NCBI GenBank assembly: GCA_016926265.1
Contig: JAFGOW010000200.1
Coordinates: 1-39,328 of the forward strand
DNA from: Deltaproteobacteria bacterium
Lineage (GTDB): Bacteria; Desulfobacterota; Desulfuromonadia; Desulfuromonadales; JAAYDE01
Length of the DNA: 39,328 nt
Direction of reading: 5' to 3'
Shown: positions 8,344 through 16,865 of the stretch, piece by piece
Numbering within the stretch: position 1 is the first letter of the stretch
Layout: each line of letters starts with the position of its first letter
The notes under the pieces: generated by a model
The model's input: the letters and a program-made list of their open reading frames with translations, nothing else
Databases searched by the model: none
Told to the model about the DNA's origin: nothing
Program-made: the position numbers and the translations under genes

Positions 8344-9531
8344 TCAGAAGACCCGGCAGATCAATCCCTTCAGATAGCTTCCCTCCGGGAAATTCAATCC
8401 CACCGGATGGTCCTCCCCCTGAAACAGCCGTGTGACGATGGCCGCCTGGCGGTCGGCGTCGAGGGCGGCGTCGGCGACGATTTTTTGGAACAGGTCGGGC
8501 TCAAGCATCCCGGAGCAGGAGAAGGTGAAGAGCGTCCCCCCCGGCCTCAGCAATCTGAAGGCGAGAAGGTTGATGTCCTTGTAGCCCCTGCAGGCCCCCG
8601 GAAGTTGGTGGCGGGATTCGGCGAACTTGGGCGGATCAAGGATGATGAGGTCGAAGCGGCGCCCTTCATCACGGAAACGCCGCAGCAGCTGGAAGGCGTC
8701 GCCGCAGAGGTCGATCACGGCGCTGGGATCGAAACCGTTGAGGAGGATGTTGCGCCGCGCCAGCTCCAGGGCGGCGGCCGAGGCGTCGATCTGGACCACC
8801 AGGTTCGCGCCCCCTTTCAGGGCCTGGACCGTGAAGCCGCCGCTGTAGGAGAAGACGTTGAGAACCTCGGCGCCGTGGGCGAATCTGGCAGCCAGCTGTC
8901 GGTTGTGGCGCTGATCGAGGTAGAAGCCGGTTTTATGGCCCCGGCGGACGTCGACCAGATAGCGGCATCCTCCCTCGCCAATCTCCACCAGTTCCGGCGG
9001 CTCCACGCCGTAAAGCAGGCCGCAGCGGGGAGCCAGGCTCTCCTTGGAACGCACCTCCAGATCCGATCGTTCGTAAATGGTTTTCGGCCGGGTGAGTTCC
9101 TCAAGTTGCTCGACGATCGTTTCCCGCCACCACTCCGCCCCCGCCGAGCTGAACTGGCAGACCAGGGTTTCTCCGTAGCGGTCGATGACCACCCCCGGCA
9201 GGCCGTCCGATTCCGCGTTGACCAGGCGGCAGGCGGTCAGCCCTGGTTCTAGGCGGAGACTCCGGCGCAGCTCCCAGGCTCTCTCCAGGCGATTCCGGAA
9301 GAAAGCCGGCCCGATTTCTTCCTGTTCATCGAAACTCCAGACCCGGAGGGTGATCTGGGATGCCGGCGAATAGGCGCCCCGCCCCAGGAATTCCCCCTGC
9401 TCCGAAAGGATATCGACGGTTTCTCCCGGTTGTGCCGCCCCTTTGATGCGGGCCACGGCGCCGGAAAAGACCCAGGGGTGGCGCCGCTTCAGGGATTTTA
9501 GCCGTTCGGTTTTGATGGTGGCAATGGCCAT
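8344..9531 (-). CDS. rlmI: 23S rRNA (cytosine-C5)-methyltransferase RlmI
   Basis: SAM-dependent enzyme expected to methylate one cytosine of 23S rRNA (m5C1962 in E. coli numbering). The product matches remembered E. coli RlmI along its whole length. It has an N-terminal PUA-like segment (LKSLKRRHPWVFSGAVARI, RGAYSPASQI) and VDVRRGHKTGFYLDQRHNR. The Rossmann methyltransferase core has VLNVFSYSGGFTVQALKGGA, DPPKFAESRHQLPGACRGYKDIN and the catalytic-site region FTFSCSGML. The frame stays open to 9603; I chose the ATG at 9531 because it gives 395 residues and the conserved N-terminus. That start has no clear ribosome binding site, and the upstream ATG (9603) overlaps a dyad repeat, so the true start is not settled. 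Confidence 0.93.
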   Translation of the reverse strand: MAIATIKTERLKSLKRRHPWVFSGAVARIKGAAQPGETVDILSEQGEFLGRGAYSPASQITLRVWSFDEQEEIGPAFFRNRLERAWELRRSLRLEPGLTACRLVNAESDGLPGVVIDRYGETLVCQFSSAGAEWWRETIVEQLEELTRPKTIYERSDLEVRSKESLAPRCGLLYGVEPPELVEIGEGGCRYLVDVRRGHKTGFYLDQRHNRQLAARFAHGAEVLNVFSYSGGFTVQALKGGANLVVQIDASAAALELARRNILLNGFDPSAVIDLCGDAFQLLRRFRDEGRRFDLIILDPPKFAESRHQLPGACRGYKDINLLAFRLLRPGGTLFTFSCSGMLEPDLFQKIVADAALDADRQAAIVTRLFQGEDHPVGLNFPEGSYLKGLICRVF

Positions 9532-9600
9532 GGCTCTGGTCCGGGTTGCGGTGATGCCTGACAGGACGCTTGTAACGTAAAATTTTGTAAATAGCAAGGG

Positions 9601-9618
9601 CATCTCCCCTGGGAGATG
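9601..9618. repeat. Perfect 8-bp dyad (operator-like) upstream of rlmI
   Basis: CATCTCCC-CT-GGGAGATG is a perfect inverted repeat with a 2-nt centre in the divergent gap between rlmI and prfB. Its symmetry is typical of a dimeric repressor site. On the minus strand it also includes an ATG (the upstream candidate start of rlmI) with GGGGAG immediately before it. Its function is unknown. Confidence 0.5.
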
Positions 9619-9771
9619 ACCTCTCCATACCTTATGCGATAGATCAGAAATGACCCCTTAGATACTGTTTTTAAGAGGGAAAATGTTTTCAATCAATACG
9701 CTTTCCGTTGTTTTCAATAGGGCCGCGGCCTGGCTGGGCGGGCCAGCGGAGTCTTTAACATTTTTTGCAAA

Positions 9772-9780
9772 TGGTATACT
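9772..9780 (+). promoter_or_regulatory. Extended -10 promoter candidate for prfB
   Basis: TGGTATACT contains the TGn extension plus a -10 hexamer TATACT (5 of 6 consensus matches), 62 nt before the prfB ATG. A weak -35 (TTTAAC/TTAACA around 9754-9760) lies at a short distance, which an extended -10 can tolerate. Confidence 0.45.
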
Positions 9781-9842
9781 CTGGCAACGCCGCAACGGGG
9801 GCGTCCCATCAAGGCCCCATCGAAACAGGAGGGAAGACAGCG

Positions 9843-10950
9843 ATGCTCAGGGAAGACCGCGAAAAACTGAATGATTTGACCCGAAGGCTGGAAGAATTGC
9901 GGAGGTATCTTTGACGTCGAGGGGAAATCGGAGCGCCTCGCCGAAATCGACGCCGAAAGCGGCAAGGCCGATTTCTGGAACGATGCCGAAAAGGCACAGG
10001 AACTTTCCAGGGAAAGAAACGCCCTCGACAAGACGGTGACCTCCTGGCGGGGGCTTTCCCGGCAGATGGAGGACCTGGAGGTGCTGGGAGAACTTCTGGA
10101 AGAAGAGGACGATCCCGGCGCTCTCAAGGAGTTTCATGAACTCCTGTCGCGGTCAGAAGTAGGCATCGCGAAGATGGAGTTCAACCGCATGCTATCCGGC
10201 GAGTACGACGGCAATGACGCCATTCTAAGCATCAATGCCGGCGCCGGAGGAACCGAGGCCCAGGACTGGGCCGAAATGCTGCTGCGGATGTACCTGCGTT
10301 TCTGCGAGAAGAAGGGATTCGCAACCGAGATCACCGACTGCCTGGCTGGCGAAGAGGCCGGGATCAAAAGCGTCACCCTGACCGTAAGCGGAGACTATGC
10401 CTACGGCTGGATGCGCCCGGAAATCGGGATCCACCGCCTGGTGCGGATCTCTCCTTTCGATTCCAACGCCCGCCGTCATACCTCCTTCTGTTCGGTGTTC
10501 GTGTTCCCGGACCTCCCCGACGATGTCACCGTCGAGATCAACGAGAAGGACCTGCGCATCGACACCTACCGCTCCACCGGAGCCGGCGGCCAGCACGTCA
10601 ACAAAACCGATTCGGCGGTGCGCATCACCCATATTCCCACCGGGGTGGTGGTGTCTTGCCAGAATGAACGTTCCCAGCACAAGAACAAGTCGACCGCCAT
10701 GCATCAGTTGCGGGCCATCCTCTATCAACGGGAACTGGCCCGCAAAGAAGAGGAGGCCGCCAAGTTTTCGGCGGACAAGAAGGAGATCGGCTGGGGGAGT
10801 CAGATCCGTTCCTATGTTCTGCACCCGTACCGGTTGGTGAAGGATCACCGCACCGGATACGAAGTTGGGAATGCCGATGCGGTCCTGGATGGCGATCTGG
10901 AAGGTTTCATCGAGGCCTATCTGCTGGGTCGCCAGAAGAATCAGGGGTAG
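9843..10950 (+). CDS. prfB: Peptide chain release factor 2 (programmed +1 frameshift)
   Basis: RF2 recognises UGA and UAA stop codons and triggers peptide release. The ATG-initiated frame reads MLREDREKLNDLTRRLEELRRYL and then meets a TGA at 9912-9914. A +1 shift at CTT-TGA-C continues into DVEGKSERLAEIDAESGKADFW and the long ORF ending at 10950, giving about 368 residues. The mature protein carries the RF2 specificity tripeptide SPF (in RISPFDSNARRHTSF) and the catalytic STGAGGQHVNKTDSAVRITH loop with GGQ. The ORF track shows only the part from 10036. The broken frame is therefore a normal RF2 autoregulatory feature and not a pseudogene. lysS follows after 96 nt. Confidence 0.96.
9900..9915 (+). 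promoter_or_regulatory. RF2 programmed +1 frameshift signal
   Basis: The stretch CGGAGGTATCTTTGAC has all parts of the known RF2 recoding site: an internal Shine-Dalgarno-like GGAGG, three spacer bases, the slippery CUU codon, the in-frame UGA, and C as the next base. Low RF2 stalls the ribosome at UGA and favours slippage of tRNA-Leu from CUU to UUU, so RF2 controls its own synthesis. Confidence 0.95.
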
Positions 10951-10979
10951 ATCCCGACAGGGGTCGCCTCGCGGTTTCC

Positions 10980-11006
10980 TTGACTTGCCCCTGCCGCGGT
11001 TATAAG
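10980..11006 (+). promoter_or_regulatory. Candidate promoter for lysS
   Basis: TTGACT (5 of 6 consensus matches) and TATAAG (5 of 6) are separated by 15 nt, slightly short for sigma-70. They lie 41 nt before the lysS ATG. A GATCCC-GACA-GGGGTC hairpin with no T-run lies between this box and the prfB stop. Confidence 0.4.
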
Positions 11007-11046
11007 GTAGCGGCTTTCAAATTATGGAAAGGAAAATGAATTTTTT

Positions 11047-12534
11047 ATGGAAGACGGCAATGAACTGGTCGCCCAGCGGCGGGCCAAAGCAGCAGAAATG
11101 CGGGCCGAGGGGATCAACCCCTTTGCCAATGATTTTCGGGTACTCCACACGACGGAGGAGATCTTTTCGGCCCACGGCGAAGAAGACGCCGCCGCTCTCG
11201 AGGAATGCCACACGGAATATGCCCTGGGGGGGCGGGTCATGGCCCGGCGCGATTTCGGCAAGGCGGCTTTTCTTCAGATCAAGGACCGCAAGGGGCGTAT
11301 CCAGGTCTTTGTCGCCAAAAACCTGGTGGGGGAAAAGGATTTTTCTCTCTACCGGAAGCTTGATATCGGCGACATCATCGGGGTTCGAGGCACCCCGTTC
11401 CGCACCAAGACCGGAGAGTTGTCGATCCAGGCGCTTTCGCTACGGCTGCTGACCAAAGCCTTTCTGCCCCTTCCCGAAAAGTGGCACGGCCTCACCGATG
11501 TCGAGACCCGTTATCGGCAACGTTATCTCGATCTCATGGTCAACCCCGACGTCGCTGAAATTTTCCGGAAGCGGAACCGCGTCATTACCTGCATCCGGGA
11601 TTTCATGACCCGCCACGATTTCCTGGAGGTGGAAACCCCGATGATGCAGCCGCTGGCCGGGGGGGCCACCGCCCGTCCTTTCGTGACCTATCACAACACC
11701 CTCAAAATGGAACTTTTTCTTCGGATCGCCCCCGAGCTGTACCTGAAACGCCTGGTCGTGGGGGGGCTGGAACGGGTCTTCGAGATCAACCGCAACTTCC
11801 GCAATGAAGGAATTTCCGTTCAGCACAACCCCGAATTCACCATGATGGAGTTCTATCAGGCTTACGCCACCTACGAGGATCTGATGGATTTCACCGAGAA
11901 CATGATCTGCAAGCTGGTGGCGGAGCTGCAGGGCGGCAGGGAACTGACCTACAACGGCCGTCCCGTGAACGTCACCCCGCCCTGGAAGCGCCTTTCTCTC
12001 CGGGAGGCGATCCTGCTTCACAGCGATCTCTCCGAGGCGGATCTGGCCGATCCGGAGCGGACCCGGCAGGCGGCTAGGCGGCTGGGAATCGAGGTGGATT
12101 CCCGGATTTCCCACGGCAAACTGTTGACCGAGATTTTTGACACGGTGGCCGAACCGCAATTGTGGGATCCGACCTTCATAACCGGCTACCCCACCGAGGT
12201 CTCCCCCCTCTCCCGGAAAAACGATCAGAATCCGGACATTGTCGATCGCTTCGAGCTGTTCGTGGTGGGGCGTGAATTGGCCAACGGCTTTTCCGAACTC
12301 AACGACCCCGATGATCAGGAACAGCGGTTTCTTCAACAGCTGGCCGAAAAGGAGGCCGGGGATGAAGAGGCCCATGGCATGGACGAGGATTACATCCGTG
12401 CCTTGCAGCAGGGGCTGCCGCCTACGGCCGGCGAAGGAATCGGGATCGACCGGCTGGTGATGCTGCTGACCGATTCGGCCTCGATCCGCGACGTGATTTT
12501 ATTCCCGCAGCTCCGGAAAGAAGCCAAAGACTGA
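11047..12534 (+). CDS. lysS: Lysyl-tRNA synthetase, class II
   Basis: Charges tRNA-Lys with lysine. The 495-residue protein has an N-terminal OB-fold anticodon-binding domain (about 55-160, GGRVMARRDFGKAAFLQIKDRKGRIQ) and a class II catalytic core. Motif 1 is near FLEVETPMMQPLAGGATARPF, motif 2 is FEINRNFRNEGISVQHNPEFTMMEFYQAY, and motif 3 is GEGIGIDRLVMLLTDSASIRDVILFPQ. The start MEDGNELVAQRRAKAAEMRAEG matches family N-termini. An ATG lies 13 nt upstream in another frame. The prfB-lysS order is the same as in E. coli and many proteobacteria. Confidence 0.97.
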   Translation: MEDGNELVAQRRAKAAEMRAEGINPFANDFRVLHTTEEIFSAHGEEDAAALEECHTEYALGGRVMARRDFGKAAFLQIKDRKGRIQVFVAKNLVGEKDFSLYRKLDIGDIIGVRGTPFRTKTGELSIQALSLRLLTKAFLPLPEKWHGLTDVETRYRQRYLDLMVNPDVAEIFRKRNRVITCIRDFMTRHDFLEVETPMMQPLAGGATARPFVTYHNTLKMELFLRIAPELYLKRLVVGGLERVFEINRNFRNEGISVQHNPEFTMMEFYQAYATYEDLMDFTENMICKLVAELQGGRELTYNGRPVNVTPPWKRLSLREAILLHSDLSEADLADPERTRQAARRLGIEVDSRISHGKLLTEIFDTVAEPQLWDPTFITGYPTEVSPLSRKNDQNPDIVDRFELFVVGRELANGFSELNDPDDQEQRFLQQLAEKEAGDEEAHGMDEDYIRALQQGLPPTAGEGIGIDRLVMLLTDSASIRDVILFPQLRKEAKD

Positions 12535-12565
12535 AACCGTTCCTTCGGCAAGGATTATCACCATA

Positions 12566-13834
12566 GTGATCAGGGGAATTTTCGGTTACGAGTGGTTTGT
12601 CAGTCTGCGTTACCTGCGGGCCAAACGCAAACAGACCTTCATCTCCGTCATCTCGTTCATCTCCATCGCCGGCGTGACACTGGGGGTGGCGGCTCTGATC
12701 GTGGTGCTGGCCGTCATGACCGGCTTTCACGACGGCGTCCGCCAGCAGATTCTCGGCAACATCCCCCACATCCTGATCCAGAAGTACGGTTCCGGCATCG
12801 AAGACTACCGGGAGTTGGCCCAAAAAGCGGCAGCCGTCTCCCCCCGCATCGTGCAGGTTTCCCCTTTCGTTTCCAGGGAAGCGATGCTTCTATCCAAAAA
12901 AAACGTCGCCGCGGTCAGCGTCAAGGGGATCGAACCGGGCAACAAAATCTTTTCCCAAACCCTCTTCACCCTGGAGAGGAAGGGCGCCGGGGAACTGCTC
13001 TTCGACAGCGGGGCGCCTTTGCCGGGTCTCATTATCGGGTTCAATACGGCCACGGTGCTGGGGATCAGCGTCGGGGACACCGTCAATGTCATCCCACCGC
13101 TCTTTACCGTCACCCCTTTCGGGGTCATCCCCAAGATGAAGCCGTTCCGGGTGGTGGGTATCCTCCGTCAGCAGGGGGGGGTGCTGGACGCCTATTTCGG
13201 ATACGTCTCCCTGGCCGCGGCTCAGGAACTTCTCGACACCCATGGGCAGGTGTCCGGTCTGGAAATCGAGCTCGATTCCTTCGACCATACCCAAAAAGTG
13301 GCGGCCTCCCTGCGCCGGAGTTTCCGCTATCCTTTCGGAGTCCGTTCCTGGGAGGAGATGTTCGGATCGTTCCTGGCGGCCCTCAAACTGGAAAAACTCG
13401 GCCTCTTCATCGTGCTGACCATCATTGTGCTGGTGGCGGCCTTCAACATCGCCACCACCCTGATCATGATTGTCATGGAAAAACATAAGGATATCGCTGT
13501 ACTTCGTTCTCTCGGAGCGACTGCGCGGAGTATCATGGCGATTTTCCTGCTGGAGGGGCTGATCGTGGGAACGCTGGGGACCTCCCTCGGGACCGCGGCG
13601 GGGGTTCTGCTCGCCCGGAATGCCGACCCCATCATCAAGTGGCTGGAGCGGTTGCTGGGGGTGCGGATCTTCGATCAGACCGTGTACGGCATGGAGGCCT
13701 TCCCCTCCGTTGTCAATGGCGGCGATGTGCTGGCGGTTGTCACGGTGGCCATGGTCATTTCCCTGCTGGCCACCCTCTATCCGGCCTGGCGGGCCGCCCG
13801 GATGGATCCGGCCGAGGCGCTGCGCTATGACTGA
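12566..13834 (+). CDS. lolC: Lipoprotein-releasing ABC transporter permease (LolC/LolE family)
   Basis: Inner-membrane subunit of the Lol exporter that extracts mature lipoproteins and hands them to LolA for outer-membrane delivery. The 422-residue protein has the LolC/E topology. A first transmembrane helix (about 27-50, ISIAGVTLGVAALIVVLAVMTGF) follows the family segment LRYLRAKRKQTFISVIS. A large periplasmic domain of MacB type comes next, then three C-terminal helices from about residue 270 (FIVLTIIVLVAAFNIATTLIMIVMEKHKDIAVLRSLGAT). The start is a GTG at 12566 with AAGGA about 10 nt upstream. Only one permease gene is present, so the complex may be a homodimer like LolF2D2 unless a second permease is elsewhere. 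It overlaps lolD by 8 nt. Confidence 0.93.
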   Translation: MIRGIFGYEWFVSLRYLRAKRKQTFISVISFISIAGVTLGVAALIVVLAVMTGFHDGVRQQILGNIPHILIQKYGSGIEDYRELAQKAAAVSPRIVQVSPFVSREAMLLSKKNVAAVSVKGIEPGNKIFSQTLFTLERKGAGELLFDSGAPLPGLIIGFNTATVLGISVGDTVNVIPPLFTVTPFGVIPKMKPFRVVGILRQQGGVLDAYFGYVSLAAAQELLDTHGQVSGLEIELDSFDHTQKVAASLRRSFRYPFGVRSWEEMFGSFLAALKLEKLGLFIVLTIIVLVAAFNIATTLIMIVMEKHKDIAVLRSLGATARSIMAIFLLEGLIVGTLGTSLGTAAGVLLARNADPIIKWLERLLGVRIFDQTVYGMEAFPSVVNGGDVLAVVTVAMVISLLATLYPAWRAARMDPAEALRYD

Positions 13835-14507
13835 GACCCCCTTGATCGAGGTGAAGGACCTGACGAAATTTTTTGAAACGGGGCACGGCCGCGTGGAGGT
13901 TCTCAAAGGGATCGATCTCGTCATCCAACGCCGCGAGAGGATCGCCGTCATGGGGGCTTCGGGAGCCGGCAAGACCACCTTCATGAATATCCTGGGGGGG
14001 CTCGACCATCCCAGCGCCGGCACGGTCCGGATCGAGGGGAGGGATATTTTCGGCATCCAGGGCTCCGAACTGGACCGCTTCCGCAATGCTTTTATCGGAT
14101 TTGTTTTTCAGTTCCATCAGCTGTTGCCCGAGTTTTCGGCCTTGGAAAACGTCATGATGCCGATCCTCATTTCCCGCGTCTCCAGTGCCGAGGCCCGGCG
14201 CCGGGCCGGCTCGCTGCTGGATCGGGTCGGTCTTTCCCATCGGGTGGCGCACAAACCGGGAGAACTTTCGGGGGGTGAGCAGCAGCGGGTGGCGGTGGCC
14301 CGCGCCCTGGCCATGAAACCGCGGATTCTTCTGGCCGATGAACCGACGGGAAATCTCGACAGCCGGACCTCCGAGGAGATTCTGGAGCTGCTCGACGGCC
14401 TTCATGCCGGAGGGGATTTCACGATGCTGATCGTGACCCACGATGAAGGGTTGGCGAATCGCCAAGACCGGGTGATCACCATGAAGGACGGCCGCATCGC
14501 GGCGTAG
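13827..14507 (+). CDS. lolD: Lipoprotein-releasing system ATP-binding protein LolD
   Basis: ATPase that powers the LolC/E permease encoded immediately upstream. The 226-residue protein has all ABC motifs: Walker [10 protein letters not shown] (43-51), Q-loop region [21 protein letters not shown], signature LSGGE (147-151), Walker [12 protein letters not shown], and the switch histidine in IVTHDE. The segment [16 protein letters not shown] is typical of the LolD/MacB/FtsE subgroup. The ORF track starts at 13620, but the ATG at 13827 overlaps the lolC stop and gives the normal length. A promoter-like element follows the stop, so bamA downstream may be separately transcribed. Confidence 0.95.
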   Translation: MTETPLIEVKDLTKFFETGHGRVEVLKGIDLVIQRRERIAVMGASGAGKTTFMNILGGLDHPSAGTVRIEGRDIFGIQGSELDRFRNAFIGFVFQFHQLLPEFSALENVMMPILISRVSSAEARRRAGSLLDRVGLSHRVAHKPGELSGGEQQRVAVARALAMKPRILLADEPTGNLDSRTSEEILELLDGLHAGGDFTMLIVTHDEGLANRQDRVITMKDGRIAA

Positions 14508-14514
14508 TTTTCGG

Positions 14515-14543
14515 TTTACAGGGTTTTCCTTTTTACCTATAGT
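14515..14543 (+). promoter_or_regulatory. Strong sigma-70-type promoter candidate before bamA
   Basis: TTTACA (-35, 5 of 6) and TATAGT (-10, 5 of 6) are separated by exactly 17 nt, 40 nt upstream of the bamA ATG and directly after the lolD stop. It would drive the bamA-skp-lpxD-fabZ-lpxA series. A GGGG/CCCC mini-hairpin lies in the leader. Confidence 0.55.
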
Positions 14544-14582
14544 GAGGGGCGTTTTCCATCCCCGTGAGGTTGTTGCCTTTTC

Positions 14583-16841
14583 ATGGTTTACAAAACCTTT
14601 TTCTACCTTTCCCCGCTGCTGGTTTTTTCCGTTTTGATCGGGTGCGGCTCCGCGGCCGCTCGAAGTTACGACATCGGCGAGGTTCAGGTGCGGGGCAATC
14701 TGCGGGTGGAGAGCGGCGCCATCCTGTCGGTCGTGGCGGTCAAGCCCGGAACGGGTGTGAGCGCGGAGGCCATCGATAAAGATATTCGGGCCATTTTCAA
14801 ACTCGGGCGTTTCCAGGAGGTGGCCGCCGATCTCACCGAAACCGGTGGCACCCTGATCCTGACCTATCAGGTCAAGGAGCGGCCGCTGGTCCGGCAGGTT
14901 CTTATTCTGGGCAACAAGGAACTCAAGAGCGAGGAATTGGAACCGGTGCTGACGCTCCGGACCCCTGATCTTTTCGATCCGCAAAAGGTCGAATCGAGTG
15001 TCGCCGCCCTTCAGAAGAAATACCGCACCGCCGGTTTTTATGCCGCGGAAGTGACCCCTGATGTGGAGGTCAACGAGAATCTGGAGGCGAACATCACCTT
15101 CCGGGTCACCGAGGGGGAGAAGAACCGGATCGACGAGATCGTTTTCAGGGGCAACACGGTTTTTTCCGACCGGAAGCTGAAAAAATCGATGGAAACCAAG
15201 GAGAAATGGTTTCTCTCCTGGCTCCTTGACAGCGGCACCTATAACGAAGAAATCGCCCGCATCGACCGGGAACGGATCGCTGATCTGTACTACAACGAGG
15301 GCTATATCGATGTCCATGTCAGCGACCCCGGTCTCAGCCTCACCCCCAACCGCAAACATCTGGTCGTGACCTATGACATCGAGGAAGGGCGCCAGTACCG
15401 GATCGGACGCGTTGATATCGAAGGGGATCTCATTGCGGAAAAGGAAACGTTGCTGGCATTGATCAAACTGGGTGAAGGGGAGGTTTTCAGCCGCAAAAAG
15501 CTGCGGGAATCGGTTCTGGCCATCAACGATTTTTACGCCGATCGCGGCTATGCTTATGTCAACGTGGTCCCTCGTACCCCCACCGACAAGAAAGAGCTGC
15601 GTATCGATCTTCTGTTGCGGATCGAAAAGGGGGAACTGGTGCATTTTGACCGGATCCGCATCCGGGGCAATACCAAAACCCGCGACAAGGTGATACGGCG
15701 CGAGATGATGGTCCAGGAGCAGGGGCTCTTTACCTCTACCGGGCTCAAGAAAAGCCAGCAGAAGGTCAAGAATCTCGGCTTTTTCGAGGAGGTCAGCGTC
15801 GCCACTTCCAAGGGGGAGAATTCGTCCCTCATGAATATCGATGTCGATGTCAAGGAACGGCCCTCTGGAACCTTGACCGCCGGGGTTGGATACTCCTCGG
15901 TGGACAATTTCGTTTTTCAGGGTTCGGCCAGCCAGGACAATTTTCTGGGGCTCGGGCTGAAAGGGAACATTGGCGCCAGCCTCGGAGGCTCTTCCACCAC
16001 CTTCCGGGTGGGGCTGCTGGATCCTTACTTTTTGGATCGGAACCTGGCGCTCGGTTTCGATATCTACAAGACGGAACGGGAATGGAGCAGTTTTTCGCGG
16101 GATGCCACCGGCGGCAATGCCAAGCTTGGTTTCCCTCTCCCATTTAACAATCGGGCCTTCTTCATCTACCGTTTTGAAAAGAAAGAGATCTACGACGTCG
16201 ATGAGGACGCCTCCTTTTATGTCCGCAGCCAGGAAGGGAAATCAACTCTGTCCTCCATTCAGGGGGTTCTGAGCCGGGACACCCGGGATTACAAACTGGA
16301 TCCCCGGAAGGGTTACTATACCAGCCTTTCCGCCGAGTACGCAGGAATCGGAGGCACCGAACACTTTGCCAAATACGTGGCCTCCCACCGGCATTTTTTC
16401 CCGCTCTTTTGGGGGATGGTCTTTTCCGTCAACGGCGAGATCGGCTATATCCAGAAAACAACCGATGAGGATATCCCCATCGACGAGAAGTTTTTCCTTG
16501 GCGGGCTCTACAGCATCCGTGGTTTCGAAACCAGGGAAGTGGGCCCCCGGGACCCGGCCACCGGTGATTATCTGGGGGCCGAGAAGGAAGCCTTCTTCAA
16601 CTTCGAATTGATCTTTCCCCTGGTCAAGGACATCGACATGAAAGGGGTGGTTTTCTTCGACACCGGCAACGCCTGGAGCAAGGACCAAAAATATTTTGAG
16701 GACATGCGTTACAGCGCCGGTTTCGGCATCCGCTGGAACAGCCCCATGGGACCGTTGCGCATTGAATGGGGCTACAATCTGGACCCGGAAGAGTGGGAAG
16801 ACAAATCCCAGATCGATTTTTCTCTTGGAAGGATGTTCTAA
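14583..16841 (+). CDS. bamA: Outer membrane protein assembly factor BamA
   Basis: Essential core of the BAM complex that folds beta-barrel proteins into the outer membrane. The 752-residue precursor has an N-terminal signal sequence (residues 1-27), then about five POTRA repeats to ~residue 420 (first: YDIGEVQVRGNLRVESGAIL; fifth: VHFDRIRIRGNTKTRDKVIRREM). The Omp85 barrel begins near GVGYSSVDNFVFQGSASQDNFLG, contains KFFLGGLYSIRGFETREVGPRD with the VRGF/IRGF lid-lock motif, and ends in FSLGRMF with the C-terminal phenylalanine. The signal sequence includes LIGC at 18-21, which resembles a lipobox, beside an AAA-R signal peptidase I site. The ribosome binding site is weak. Skp follows after 24 nt. 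Confidence 0.96.
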   Translation: MVYKTFFYLSPLLVFSVLIGCGSAAARSYDIGEVQVRGNLRVESGAILSVVAVKPGTGVSAEAIDKDIRAIFKLGRFQEVAADLTETGGTLILTYQVKERPLVRQVLILGNKELKSEELEPVLTLRTPDLFDPQKVESSVAALQKKYRTAGFYAAEVTPDVEVNENLEANITFRVTEGEKNRIDEIVFRGNTVFSDRKLKKSMETKEKWFLSWLLDSGTYNEEIARIDRERIADLYYNEGYIDVHVSDPGLSLTPNRKHLVVTYDIEEGRQYRIGRVDIEGDLIAEKETLLALIKLGEGEVFSRKKLRESVLAINDFYADRGYAYVNVVPRTPTDKKELRIDLLLRIEKGELVHFDRIRIRGNTKTRDKVIRREMMVQEQGLFTSTGLKKSQQKVKNLGFFEEVSVATSKGENSSLMNIDVDVKERPSGTLTAGVGYSSVDNFVFQGSASQDNFLGLGLKGNIGASLGGSSTTFRVGLLDPYFLDRNLALGFDIYKTEREWSSFSRDATGGNAKLGFPLPFNNRAFFIYRFEKKEIYDVDEDASFYVRSQEGKSTLSSIQGVLSRDTRDYKLDPRKGYYTSLSAEYAGIGGTEHFAKYVASHRHFFPLFWGMVFSVNGEIGYIQKTTDEDIPIDEKFFLGGLYSIRGFETREVGPRDPATGDYLGAEKEAFFNFELIFPLVKDIDMKGVVFFDTGNAWSKDQKYFEDMRYSAGFGIRWNSPMGPLRIEWGYNLDPEEWEDKSQIDFSLGRMF

Positions 16842-16865
16842 AGCATTCAGAAGGAAGGAGCCCGT

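Larger units (their letters stand above)
9532..9842. other. Divergent intergenic region rlmI / prfB
   Basis: About 310 bp separate the two divergent genes. The stretch holds the CATCTCCC/GGGAGATG dyad, an AT-rich section around 9640-9720 and a TGGTATACT extended -10 box for prfB. The 63-codon ORF at 9683 (+) overlaps prfB out of frame and looks spurious. I see no RNA gene. Confidence 0.6.

Noticed and set aside
8407-9252. 281-codon plus-strand ORF
   Set aside because: It is antisense to rlmI, which matches its family along the full length.
9683-9874. 63-codon plus-strand ORF before prfB
   Set aside because: It overlaps the prfB start out of frame and spans the predicted prfB promoter.
9912-9914. 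In-frame TGA in prfB as a nonsense mutation or selenocysteine codon
   Set aside because: It lies in the GGAGG-TAT-CTT-TGA-C context that defines RF2 programmed frameshifting, and the +1 frame continues as RF2.
10951-10979. Hairpin GATCCC-GACA-GGGGTC after prfB as a terminator
   Set aside because: The stem is short, one pair is G-T and no T-run follows.
13755-15644. 629-codon minus-strand ORF opposite lolD and bamA
   Set aside because: It is antisense to two certain genes and has no recognisable domain.
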